Program-made: the position numbers and the translations under genes
Notes under the pieces: generated by a model
The model's input: the letters and a program-made list of their open reading frames with translations, nothing else
Told to the model about the DNA's origin: nothing
Databases searched by the model: none
Shown: positions 17,062-27,535 of the stretch, piece by piece
Layout of the letters: the number at the start of each line of letters is the position of its first letter
How positions within the stretch are numbered: the stretch's first letter is position 1
Origin: Chlamydoabsidia padenii
Lineage: Eukaryota; Mucoromycota; Mucoromycetes; Mucorales; Cunninghamellaceae
Direction of reading: 5' to 3'
NCBI GenBank assembly: GCA_025330725.1
Contig: JAIWND010000008.1
Span: 620,001 to 684,000 of the forward strand
DNA: 64,000 bases

Positions 17062-17870
17062 TTTTGTTTTCCTTTTTGATGCCTACTAACATGAGACGTC
17101 ATTAATAAAGAAAGTGAAATTTCTCTGCACCGTTTTGATCACAAAGTCAAGACGTGAGTTAGTCTGGTCTATCTCTTCAGCGCCAACACTCTTCAATGCA
17201 AAAGGTACTCCCTTTATATTTTTCACTAATGATAACCATACCAGTGATTTTAGTTCATTCTATATATAGCTCGAATGTATTGCTTTGCAGCGGAAGGCCA
17301 AAGAGAGTATTTGCATTAACAAGAGTGATACGGATTCACATTATTTTCGATGTTCAAATTTCACCTTCGGACTCAAAACAAGGATTTAATTTTTTGTTGA
17401 TTAGGCATATTTTACCCCAAGAGTGGCTCTGTCAGCCCACTGATTCAAAATATCTAAACATTGTCTTCTTTCTTCCTCTCTCACTCTCATTACACAATAT
17501 CTTTACTCAAAACAGCTCTTAACTTGCTCAATCAACTGCATCACCAACGGCAACGACAATGACAACCTTGGCATAGAGTTAGGGCTAGATGTGGGGGAGG
17601 GTAAATATAACAAAGTGGGCCATATGGGTAGAGGTGAATTTGAATGAATCTGGATTCGAATCTGCATAATCAGGGGTTGGTGGGTAGGCCATGGAAACCA
17701 TATCATGATGAAAAGACTCTGGATTTTTTTTTTCAAACGTGAATTGGTCCTCTCCAAGGTCACCCCTGGCAACGACACATGGTTTGCTGGATTGGGAAAT
17801 TCATGCAGAATCGGGATCTGAACTTAAAACACCGCCTTCCCTTGCATAAATTAAATCTCGTTGTTGTGAA
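17062..17870. other. No gene recognised; upstream flank of the Fanzor-like relic
   Basis: AT-rich sequence without a confident coding segment. At 17570-17640 a short stretch reads GIELGLDVGEGKY in the same plus frame as the Fanzor-like ORFs downstream, which faintly recalls a RuvC-I strand, but stops follow and I do not rely on it. ATTCATGCA and CGGGATCT (composite-motif halves) lie at 17799-17822. Confidence 0.4.
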
Positions 17871-17872
17871 CA

Positions 17873-18760
17873 ATGAAATGTGAGTACTTCATTGTTTTGT
17901 ACATACCCCTGGAAGAAGAAATGGATAATTATAATACAAAGCAAGTATACAAGTTGATGAAGGTTCACTTTAAAAATATACGAGCTAAAAGAATCAGTAG
18001 TCAATCAAGAACCGACTATTGCCGCCATGTCATGAAGAAAAAAAAAAAAAAAAAAGAGCAAACCGTTGAAGGATATCTGTCTGAGATTGAACAAGTGCAT
18101 AAAAACCAAGACGATCAGCACCATGTTTACATTGGGACCTTAAATGAAAGTCAGCAATACAGATATCTTCACACATTCTACCACCAATCCCCATGGATCA
18201 AGAAGCAAAACCATGGTACGGAAAGATTCAACAACAAGGCCCATGCATCTGCGGCAAAAGCATTAATATGAAACCCAGTGGATCCCAAGTTCAAATCCCG
18301 TCAAGCCAAACTAGTTATGTTTTATGGGGATGCTGGCCAAGGTCATGGTTCAAGAATAAAAGGATACCAACGGCGAAGCACAGCCAAGTTACAACAATTT
18401 CTCGAGGAAAAGGCAACAGTCCATGAAACTAATGAATGTCTTACATCGAAACTATGTTGTCTCTGTGACTCTCGGGTTGTTCACCCACTGCGGCGGGACA
18501 GCACCAAACTGAATTCAGGAATCGTGGTCTGTATCAACTCTGATTGCATTGGAAGAAAAAATGGATTTGCTTCGCGGGGGCGGGATCAAAATGCAGCAAT
18601 AAACATTTTGAAGAAAGGGATTTACAAAATGGCGATCAATATCGATTACCCAGCTTTTACACCATCATCAGTAACAGCAAAAATTTTATTCAAGTACTTA
18701 TTCGGTGGCAACAATTCTTGGAAAGAGAATATGGGCCACTCATATCGGTATTATCGTTGA
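17873..18760 (+). pseudogene. Fanzor/TnpB (OrfB)-like RNA-guided nuclease, broken copy
   Basis: Two open segments in one frame, 17873-18268 and 18272-18760, are separated by a single TGA at 18269-18271. The second segment has the C-terminal signature of OrfB/TnpB/Fanzor proteins in the right order. First comes LVMFYGDAGQGHGSRIKGYQ (the fungal Fanzor GDA...KG stretch). Then NECLTSKLC contains the RuvC-II Glu and the first Cys pair (CCLC). VVCINSDC is the second Cys pair of the zinc ribbon, and RDQNAAINIL carries the RuvC-III Asp. The upstream half is basic, with an 8-Lys run coded by poly-A. The RuvC-I Asp and the N-terminal recognition lobe are not identifiable, so this is a 5'-truncated or strongly decayed copy, unless an intron removes the TGA. 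Fanzors are eukaryotic relatives of transposon-encoded TnpB that cut DNA with a guide RNA from the element end. Confidence 0.65.
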
Positions 18761-18941
18761 CTGAATTGTTCATTCGCCGATTAATTACTTCAAAATCAAA
18801 GTTACGCATGAGCCCGCCTATTCAAGTTATTCTTGCCCAGAGTATCCCCCAGAAGACATACATATACAAAGTTAACAAGATAAGTTTTTTTATTAGATTC
18901 CCAATCAGTACAAAAAATAAAATTACAAGATATATAAATAA

Positions 18942-20478
18942 CTAGGATACATAAAGACAAATCATTACTAATATACTAATCATTACATTTAAAGTAGAGA
19001 CTACCGAAGAAGGTGACGTGCCACTTTGACCTGCGGCATTCCCATTTGAGCCATTAGATCCACCGCCACCACCACTTGATGAGCCATAATTGGTACCATT
19101 AGAGCCATCCGTGCTGCTTCCAGGCGTAAAGATAGTTTGTGCAAACCCGATACGATTCTTGCCCATATCAAACACCATGTAGGCGCTGCGGAGGATGGAT
19201 TGACCAATGAGGGCAGAGTTGGCACCAAAAGGTGAGGTACCTTCAGAAGGAGCAATCGCCAAGTAGCAAGAACCAGTTTGATCTTGAAGAATGGCATCAT
19301 TTATGGCGGTATTGATAACCACAGGAGAGTCTGTTGCTGCAGATGTTGGCGTCATTTGGAGCTGGATGTTGATATTTTGATTTGTGAGCCCACAGTCGAG
19401 TTTATACATGCCGGTGTTTTGATCTTGTTGATAGATTCCTGGACCAGCCACAGCTTCAACAATAGCCTTGACCATTTCTGCAGGTAGATAGGAGAGAGTG
19501 GTACCAGTGTCGATGATGGTGGGTAATGGTGATTCATACTTGATATTTGTTGTCGGGTATTGACCACCTGTAACCGTGACACCTTGACCATAGACCACCC
19601 AAAACATATATCCAGTAACAGCAGAAGATGAAGTAGATGAGCCGGCTGTAATTTGTTGCACGGGCACATAGCTGATATTACCCGAATACTTTGTTGAATC
19701 GACCCCACCAAAGATGATTTCCCCCGCCCAGTTCCGTTCATCTGCCCTGTTGAGATAGATAGAGAAGACAGGATCTTGAATCAGGTTTTGTTGCACGAGG
19801 TTAAAAACAAAAGGTGTATAAGCCGAGCCGTTTTTTTGATGAGCAATCGCAGTGAGGCCAGGATAACCAAGACCAAGAAGACCATCCGCGGGAACTGGAT
19901 CGTTTGCGGTTGTGTTGCGTAGACCTTGTGATGACATTCGGGTAAAGACGCTGGTGGAGTAAGCTGCCAGGGCTAGTTGTTGTTGCTGGACTGCTACGCC
20001 GCCAATCGTTACTGTGTCTTTGACATACGTTCCGTTTGCTGTACCAATGCCATAGGTGATATTAAAGGGTATGTTAGTGGTATTATAGGTGGAGGATGCT
20101 GTGGGGTCGAATCGAGATACAGGACATACCAAGGCAGGGCACTCAGTTGAAGGTACCCACAAGTCACCACTATTATAATAACGTAATTGATCAATCATGA
20201 GTATTATATCATTCCAATCATTGTTTTAATTTTTACCTTCCAGTATCTAGTGTTACTGTGAATTTTTGACCAGGCGTGCCAATGGAGAGAGTCACCAGGT
20301 ATTGAGTGCCATGAGAGTTGTAAAGCAAGCTTTTGTATCCATCTCGTCTAGCAAAATTGCCCAAAGAATTACTTCTTTCAACAAAAGGAAGACGAATGAG
20401 GGATGGTTGACTGGTTTCAGAAGCTTGAATGGTTCCTGACCCAACGACAAACGTCAAAAAGAGTGTTGATAATATCAT
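18942..20478 (-). CDS. Secreted, probably GPI-anchored aspartic protease (pepsin A1 family)
   Basis: Exons 20478-20237 and 20169-18942 join as DTG-S in the first active site and close to 489 residues. The N-terminus MILSTLFLTFVVGSGTIQA is a signal peptide. A short propeptide follows, then YLVTLSIGTPGQKFTVTLDTGS (catalytic DTGS with DLWVP after it). The second catalytic triad is in PTIIDTGTTLSYLP. Several N-x-S/T sites are present. After the protease domain is a Ser/Gly-rich spacer and a hydrophobic C-terminus (STLNVMISILVMICLYVS), as in yapsin-type GPI proteins. It would act at the cell surface or wall. The intron falls within the active-site codon. Confidence 0.95.
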
Positions 20479-21091
20479 ATAATAATGGTGTAGAGATGTC
20501 TATTCAAAGATCAAGTGACTGCAAACAGATATAAAAAATATAATATAAAAAGACGAAGAATGTAAAGGAGAGGAATGGGGTACAATGAGATAAATAAAAA
20601 GAAACAGAAAGAGAAAGGAAAAACTTACTTTTGAAAACTGAAATTGGTGTACCTCTCGAGCTAGCGGAGTTTAACTTTTTTTTATTTTTTTTTATTTTTT
20701 TGGTGGTGTAGGTTTTTTCTCTCAGTAAACCAAGCATGCCCAAAACAATCTTTCGTTATGGACAGACTTGTTTCCAATACAACAACTATAACAATTACCA
20801 TTCAAGTTACTTCAATACAGGTATCCTTTTCCTGTGGAAGAAATGAATCTGGACTCTCGATATTACAACTGCCGACTTAATGTCACACAATTCTACATTC
20901 TCAATTTTATGTTAGGCTGAGTCGCTCAATTACCCTATTTATCAATCATAATAGGTTGCGCTCATCAGACCTCAACATTTTAACCTCACTATTCAAGAAA
21001 GGAAATCCGAACATTTAATCATCGCGAAAAGAGAAGTGAGGTTTAAAAATGAAAATTTGGCTGTGAAAAAAAAACGAGAGGGTCGAACCAT
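20479..21091. other. Promoter side of the protease gene; no gene seen
   Basis: Contains the 5' leader of the aspartic protease. A TTTTTTTATTTTT-rich block lies at about 20676-20702. No AAATCCCG copy was found here, so the protease belongs to the genes lacking the motif. Confidence 0.5.
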
Positions 21092-21799
21092 CCCACATTT
21101 CCTTGGTTACCCATTCTTTTTATTGCTTGTCACATTCCCCTTCCACTTCTTGTGTATATTCTACCTCTTCTATTGAATCCTTCTTTGTATTGATTATCTC
21201 TTTGTATTGGAAACTTGTAGTCTTTATAGTTTAATTCTTGTTTATGTCCACCTCCCTTATACCTTTATAGTCTTCTTCTTGAATAAAAACACTTCTTTTT
21301 TTTAACCAAACTTTTGATTTATAGCCTATTTTATTTTTTATTACTTTGTGTGTATTTTGCATTATCAACTACTTCCATGTCCTGAATTTCATGCAAACGA
21401 CCTCGGTAACCTTTTGGTCCGCAGGTGGTGCTGGATGCTTTTTTTTTTCCTTTTGCTGTTGATTCTGATAATAGATAAGACTCTCAGCTCTCCATTGAGA
21501 AAAACGGAACAAAAAAGATCCATTGATGCATGATTTATGATGATTTTAGTGAAGAGAAATTTTTGCTGTACGCTCTTTTTTTCAAAAAAGAAGAGGTCTG
21601 AGGGAAAGTTCCCTTCCTCAATTTTGTATGTAACGACTTGTGCTTTTCTTTATCTCTAATAATAAATGAGAACTTCAGCTATCCAATACAACAACAAAAA
21701 AAGCAAAAAGGTTTATTGATGCATGAGTTATGATATTTTTAATGAAGACATTTTTTTGTTGTACGGTTTTTTCAAATCCCGATTTTGTTGTACCGTACA
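21092..21799 (+). repeat. 0.7-kb direct repeat, copy A (orphan 3' flank)
   Basis: Nearly identical to 25906-26624: both read GGTTACCCATTCTTTTTATT, then the same 3'-UTR-like sequence with AATAAAAACACTTC, and end in TTTTTTCAAATCCCGATTT. Copy B begins 8 bp after the stop of the gene at 23553-25897, so copy A is a duplicated 3' flank without its gene. Inside each copy a degenerate ~190-bp unit is repeated (TTGATGCATGA[G/T]TTATGAT at about 21523 and 21716). Confidence 0.85.
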
Positions 21800-22199
21800 T
21801 CTAGGCAAAATGCACACAAAAGTTTGGTATAAAAAAGTGTGTCCATTCAAGAAGACTATATAACAATACAAAGGAGGAAAGAAAAGGAAGGTGCACATAA
21901 AACAAGAATAAAACTATAGACTACATAATCTACTATCTATAGAAAACTACACACACACACACACACACACATGGCATCAACAGCAAGTCAACAAAACATA
22001 ATCACAATTGATAAGATATTATTCATTTATTCAGGTGTTTCAATTGGTAACGATATGAGAAGAGGAGGGAATGGTAACATAAAAAGGTAAAGGTGGGAGG
22101 TGAGCAGGGGACTAAACACATGTATAATAAAGAGCAAAATCATCACCATCCGAATGGTAATGAATGTGGATCCAAATAATTGATTTCTTGAAGTGAGGT
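21800..22199. other. Intergenic with CA microsatellite
   Basis: Holds a (CA)n run at about 21950-21971 and the 3' end of the minus-strand membrane-protein gene (AATAAAG-like signals). No gene was seen. Confidence 0.5.
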
Positions 22200-22774
22200 C
22201 TATACAGTTCTTGGTGCCATACCAGCATAGGGGAAGAGGATAGATGAATTCCATGGCTTACTATAAAAAATAAAAAATAAAAATAAAAAAAAAGAGAGAG
22301 ATTATTGCCGTTCCAAAATAAAAATTGCAAAATGATACTTACAAAAAAACTCCCCCCAAGCTTATACACAATGAAGGATAAAAAAACAGCAGCCACTATT
22401 GCATGATACCAAAGGAAACCCGGTATACCGAGTGCGAGGTCACGGCGCACCGATCGCTCTGAATTCCTCCAATCCAAACAGATAACAAAGGACGATACCC
22501 TGATTAATGTGTATAACAATCCGCAGATATCAAACCACCAACCTGCACAAAAACAGGATGATTTATTGAACATCAAACGACAGCCGGAATGCCACTTCAA
22601 CCCCTTCCAAAGAAGAAGTATCAATAACATTTGTTCAACAGCTGCTGAGGCTGTAAAGCGCAGATGTAAGCCGCTCCTTTTGGGACCGGTTACGCCCTCT
22701 ACGAGATTGAATACTAACCAAGAGCAGTTCCACTTGCTACTGGTAACATCCATGACATGCGGTTTTCCATCCAT
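22200..22774 (-). CDS. Small multi-pass membrane protein (tandem copy 1, intact)
   Basis: Exons 22774-22343 and 22256-22200 close in frame to 162 residues, starting MDGKPHVMDVTSSKWNCSW and ending AGMAPRTV. Hydrophobic segments are MLLILLLW, DICGLLYTLIRVSSFVICL and WYHAIVAAVFLSFIVYKLGG, so three or four membrane passes are likely. The family is not recognised. The exon/intron reading is supported by an acceptor in AG-CCATGG and by the loss of frame in the tandem copy. The whole gene lies within a ~575-bp tandem duplication, and the boundary poly-A tract falls in the intron position of the upstream copy. Confidence 0.5.
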
Positions 22775-22835
22775 CAGAGTATACAAGCATGAAGTTCGAA
22801 GAAGAGTTTCAAAGTCAAAGGGATTCCATGGCTTA

Positions 22836-22897
<62 letters not shown>

Positions 22898-23400
22898 AGA
22901 GAGATTATTGCCGTTCCAAAATAAAAATTGCAAAATGATACTTACAAAAAAACTCCCCCCAAGCTTATACACAATGAAGGATTAAAAAAACAGCAGCCAC
23001 TATTGCATGATACCAAAGGAAACCCGGTATACCGAGTGCGAGGTCACGGCGCACCGATCGCTCTGAATTCCTCCAATCCAAACAGATAACAAAGGACGAT
23101 ACCCTGATTAATGTGTATAACAATCCGCAGATATCAAACCACCAACCTGCACAAAAACAGGATGATTTATTGAACATCAAACGACAGCCGGAATGCCACT
23201 TCAACCCCTTCCAAAGAAGAAGTATCAATAACATTTGTTCAACAGCTGCTGAGGCTGTAAAGCGCAGATGTAAGCCGCTCCTTTTGGGACCGGTTACGCC
23301 CTCTACGAGATTGAATACTAACCAAGAGCAGTTCCACTTGCTACTGGTAACATCCATGACTTGCGGTTTTCCATCCATCAAAGTATACAAGCCTGAGGTT
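22251..23400 (-). repeat. Tandem duplication, two ~575-bp units
   Basis: Units 22251-22825 and 22826-23400 both start CCATGGCTTACTA, continue through an A-rich tract, and share the same coding sequence with only a few mismatches (e.g. GACATGCGG versus GACTTGCGG, AAGGATAAA versus AAGGATTAAA). The high identity points to a recent event. The A-rich tract differs strongly: interrupted A/T in unit 1, a 57-nt pure A run (22838-22894) in unit 2. Confidence 0.9.
22965..23378 (-). pseudogene. Frameshifted tandem copy 2 of the membrane-protein gene
   Basis: Reads MDGKPQVMDVTSSKWNCSW from 23378 and follows copy 1 closely up to IVAAVFL. There an extra T (around 22983) changes the frame, giving LILHCV and a stop instead of SFIVYKLGG. 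The open frame extends upstream of the ATG (LGPFLLTSGLYTL) without a start codon, so this copy may be the remainder of the original gene's 5' part. As it stands it lacks the last membrane segment and C-terminus of copy 1. Confidence 0.55.
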
Positions 23401-23552
23401 AGGAGAAAAGGTCCAAGGTAACGCAGTGAGTGAAAAAAACAAAAGGAAAAATAAATTTCAACACCTAAACGTCGGCGTCTGAATGTAGGAGTGGCTGTGA
23501 TTTAAATAGGAAAATCAGTTCAAGTGGACTTCAACGCTGTTCTTTTTTTATC

Positions 23553-25897
23553 ATGTTATTGGCGTATCTTTTGGAAAACGAACCAAGCAACTGGGACGCT
23601 GCATTGATTGTGGAACACGTCCGCCAGATTCCACCTCTTACACCTTTTAGTGCTCTTCAAAATGATCTTTACCTGGCTTTGCAAGATATCTCCGCCCTCA
23701 ATAGCGTGAATAGGGAAAAGAAAACCAAAGCAAAACAATGGCTCAAAAACTGGAAGGTAATTAGAATATTATTGATGAAATGAAGCGACTAAAACATTTT
23801 TTCTTTTTAAAAAAAGGGTGTAGTCAATCAATTGAAACAAGCATATGCTGGTACAACAAATCAAGACAACGATTCAAGGTCTGATTCATCCCGCAGCAGT
23901 AGTAAGATTTCAATAGTAAACTATGGCCAACAGAACTTCAATCCATCCAATGCTGTCTTCATCAATAAAAGGTAATGTGACGATTGTCTATATTATTACT
24001 CAAGTGGAGACTAACAACACCCTTTGAATATTTTGAATTTTTCAAATAGGAACGAAAAGGAAGTCTTGACATCTGACAACACTCTTGATGATATTGTAAG
24101 TATGTGTTTTTGCTATTATTTGCCTTCCATGTGATACAACGTACTGAATCCTTTTTATTTGTATATTTTTTTTTACTGTGGTCACTCGTTCAAATTAGCA
24201 ACCATCGTCTTCCTCTTCCCAGCGCCGACATTTTGACCGTATATTCGACGCCACCGACCCTATATCCTTGCCTTCTATTGATCATGTGAAATTCCGTCAC
24301 GAAGTATATCGTATGGCATTGAAAGCTGTAAGTAAGCATGGACTTGGCCATCATTATTTTATTACTCACCTTTATTTTAATAATGAAAAAATAGCTCACC
24401 AATGATATGTGTTTGGCTGACTACGCTGACCTCAAATCAATCACTGATACTTTCCAACCAAAGAGTCTCGCACAACAATTGGACAAAATGTCGGCTTCGC
24501 TGATTCTTCAAGGTAACTTGGCATCCAAGGACGTTATTGCTCTGAAGTAAGGAAAAAAGAAAATCCATATCATTCATTACATTCTAACTGTGCATTTTTT
24601 AGGTTGTCGACATCACACGTAATTGATTGCATGAATCCCACAACAAAGTCCCTCTTTGCTAAACACATCAAGAACAATGAAGCTCTGCTCGCACCTACTT
24701 CATCACCTATCATCACAGCTCCAGGGCTACGAACGGAATCACGACAACTCTTTGCCAAGGTGATTGAGGTATGTTTAAGAAAAAAAATGCAGGTGATGAT
24801 GCTTGTGCTAACACTTTCTACTTTTTTTAACCCCCCCCCAGCTAGGAAAAGACAGCGATGGAATCATCAAGAAGAAAAACCTCAACCAAGCGATCTGCCG
24901 AGTGAAACTCAATCTGTATGACGCCGATGAACAAGACCAACAATTATTGCAAGTTCTCGATGTAATGTCGGTGGTGCTCAGGTCATGTATTGGCGATGCT
25001 GGATCTTATACTCCAATCGCTAGTGAACTCACTTTTTATCGAAAAATGGCACAAATCTTGGACATTATTTTAGAAGACACTCATCTGGACCTGAAGGAGT
25101 AAGTGAAAAAAAAAATTGATAATACTGTGAAGTTAACACATATACTGTTGTTTTTTCTTCTTCTTAGCGGTGAAATTATGAGCAAAGCCTCCAAGGAAAT
25201 TTGCAAAGCAAATACAAAGACATTTGGTGCCGGTTTTATGATGACGGGGCGACGAATCGACATGATCATTGAATCGAAAGACTTGGAACTCAGCACGAAT
25301 GAATGGAAGAAGGACAAGGTGATGAATTTATCTTCGAAACAACAGGCGAAAAATATCCGAACGAACAAGGCTCTCTTGACCAAATGGTTGACTTATCCTA
25401 TTGCCAATGACATGATTCCACGACTCTCAACCTTAGCAATGGATTGGATAGGTAAAGTAAATAATGAAAACAAATAGGAAAATAATTCTTTTTTGTTTTT
25501 TTTTATGTTTACAGGCTCTACCGGTTATATGTTCTCTGTCTCCCAGTATGAAGATGCATTTGTGGCTCGCTTTTTCTCAAACTTGGAATTACCTGTATAT
25601 GTTGCCAACCTCCCTGAATTTATTGACACATTGGATGCTCTTTATGTTTGGAAAAACCATCACTGTGCCATGAAGGATATCCTTCTGCCTGCTATCTCAA
25701 AAAAAGAAAGTCATTCGGTTTTGGCCAACTTGGTGCCCGCCCATGATCTACCTCAGTCTGTCTGTCCTGAAGTATCTCCAAACGTGCTGTTTACACCCTC
25801 TAAGCGTCGCCGAACCTCCAAAGGTACCAGTGCTGGTCCCTGTAACCCGTATGACAGTCAAGATGACACGGATGATGAAGACGAAAATAATCTCTAG
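23553..25897 (+). CDS. Unknown 591-aa protein with a PD-(D/E)XK-nuclease-like motif
   Basis: Ten exons (23553-23756, 23817-23971, 24050-24095, 24199-24327, 24395-24546, 24603-24768, 24842-25098, 25168-25451, 25515-25897; the first may be preceded by untranslated sequence) close in frame to 591 residues. The middle reads ELTFYRKMAQILDIILED and then GRRIDMIIESKDLELSTNEWK. G-R-x-x-D-(12)-E-x-K is the spacing of the PD-(D/E)XK nuclease core, a pattern I associate with lineage-expanded uncharacterised proteins of Mucorales. A Ser-rich linker precedes it, and the C-terminus is a basic SKRRRTSK followed by an acidic tail (DDTDDEDENN), suggesting a nuclear protein. No signal peptide is present. The nuclease link is inference. 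Confidence 0.8.
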
Positions 25898-25905
25898 CTA
25901 CCTTG

Positions 25906-26624
25906 CCCACATATCTTCCTTTGGTTACCCATTCTTTTTATTATTTGTCACATTCCCCTTCCACTTCTTGTGTATATTCTACCTCTTCTATTGAATCCTT
26001 CTTTGTATTGATTATCTCTTTGTATTGGAAACTTGTAGTCTTTATAGTTTAATTCTTGTTTATGTCCACCTCCCTTATACCTTTATAGTCTTCTTCTTGA
26101 ATAAAAACACTTCTTTTTTTTTTTTAACCAAACTTTTGATTTATAGCCTATTTTATTTTTTATTACTTTGTGTGTATTTTACATTATCAACTACTTCCAT
26201 GTCCTGAATTTCATGCAAACGACCTCGGTAACCTTTTGGTCCGCAGGTGGTGCTGGATGCTTTTTTTTTTTTCCTTTTGCTGTTGCCTTCTGATAATAGA
26301 TAAGACTCTCAGCTCTCCATTGAGAAAAACGGAACAAAAAAGATCCATTGATGCATGATTTATGATGATTTTAGTGAAGAGAAATTTTTGCTGTACGCTC
26401 TTTTTTCAAAAAAGAAGAGGTTTGAGGGAAAGTTTCCTTTCTCAACTTTGTATGTAATGACTTGTGCTTTTCTTTATCTCTAATAATAAATGAGAACCTC
26501 AGCTATCCAATACAACAACAAAAAAAGCAAAAAGGTTTATTGATGCATGAGTTATGATGGTTTTAGTGAAGAAAATGTTTTGTTGTATGGTTTTTTCAAA
26601 TCCCGATTTCGCTGTACGGTACAA
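25906..26624 (+). repeat. 0.7-kb direct repeat, copy B (3' flank of the gene at 23553)
   Basis: Partner of 21092-21799. It starts immediately after the upstream stop codon and so contains that gene's 3' UTR and polyadenylation region (AATAAAAACACTTC near 26099). It ends at TTTTTTCAAATCCCGATTT (26591-26607). Copies A and B differ by scattered substitutions and small A/T-run indels. Confidence 0.85.
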
Positions 26625-26892
26625 CAATTTTTTTTTGTTGTTGTTGTTGTAGCTGGAGCAATACTGATTTTTTTCAAGTGCGACACCAATTTCAAAAAAT
26701 GCGACAGGTAATCGTAGAAACACTGTATATATAGATATAAATCATAAACAAACAGACTTTATTAACATTGTTTTATCTAATCTATTAGTTCTATACTATA
26801 TCAATGACAATAACTTGGCCCACATTCTTGATCTTCGTGATATATCCAATAAGAACACCTTTGTGTATACTTGAGTTCTGTAGATAATAAAG

Positions 26893-27535
26893 TCAGCATG
26901 GCGCCTGGGCCACATCCATGTCCATTTCACGTGGGTCAGTCATCTTGTACCACCCAACCGCCCAATCAAGTATCAAAATAAGAGATGACCAAAACCCTAT
27001 TAAACAATGAGAGGTACAGTCAAAGCTGGGGATAAATTTTATCCATCGAGTTAGTTTCCATTACTCACACAGGCGTCAGTGCCAGGACATGAGTGATGGA
27101 GGATCTCGCCACTCACATCCCTTTCCCTAGTATAGCCAGGCCATCATCTACCGTGATGAAAGGTTGATGATTTATCGTCATATTGATTAACATACCATCG
27201 ACTACCCATACCCTACACAAAAAAAGGCGGGGGTAAATGATAAGCATTACTTATTTTTGTAGATTGTTCTTACTGTTTTGATCGTATCAGCAAACATTAC
27301 TCGAGATTAAAGAGAATCCATCGAGTGCCCAAAGACATTATATTACTGACGCCTTGGTTGATCTTGTTTGTCAAATCCAAACGGGTGCATAAGTCAAAGA
27401 TTTCAATCGTAGCGCCTGGTGCAGATAAGATACCCACGGGTAATATATAAATAAAAAAAAAGAAAGTGTAAGGAGGAGCGTGAGTGGTATTTTCTTTACA
27501 TATAGACAAACATACTACTTACACACTGGAGGCAT
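26893..27535 (-). CDS. Small membrane protein (118 aa), unrecognised
   Basis: Exons 27535-27523, 27415-27301, 27212-27117 and 27025-26893 close in frame through all three junctions, giving MPPVCATIEIFDLC at the start, a middle NIMSLGTRWILFNLEVWVVDG, and CLIGFWSSLILILDWAVGW as a likely membrane segment near the end, finishing DMDVAQAPC. The closing of every phase supports a real gene; the 13-nt first exon is the weakest part. No family is recognised and no promoter motif copy was found nearby. Confidence 0.4.

Noticed and set aside
17560..17640. GLDVGEGKY as the RuvC-I motif of the Fanzor-like gene
   Set aside because: Same frame, but separated by several stops and without flanking conservation; too weak to claim.
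18290..18303. TTCAAATCCCG inside the Fanzor-like relic as a promoter copy
   Set aside because: It is explained by the coding sequence KFKSR and is not near a gene start.
22112..22972. A 286-codon minus-strand ORF running through the poly-T tract
   Set aside because: It is two adjacent duplicated exons joined only because the T homopolymer reads as a Phe run; the tract is intronic in the spliced model.
27117..27212. Resemblance of VWVVDG to the C-terminal RVVDAS motif of GMC oxidoreductases
   Set aside because: The following residues lack the conserved Asn/His region and the spliced product is a 118-aa membrane protein.
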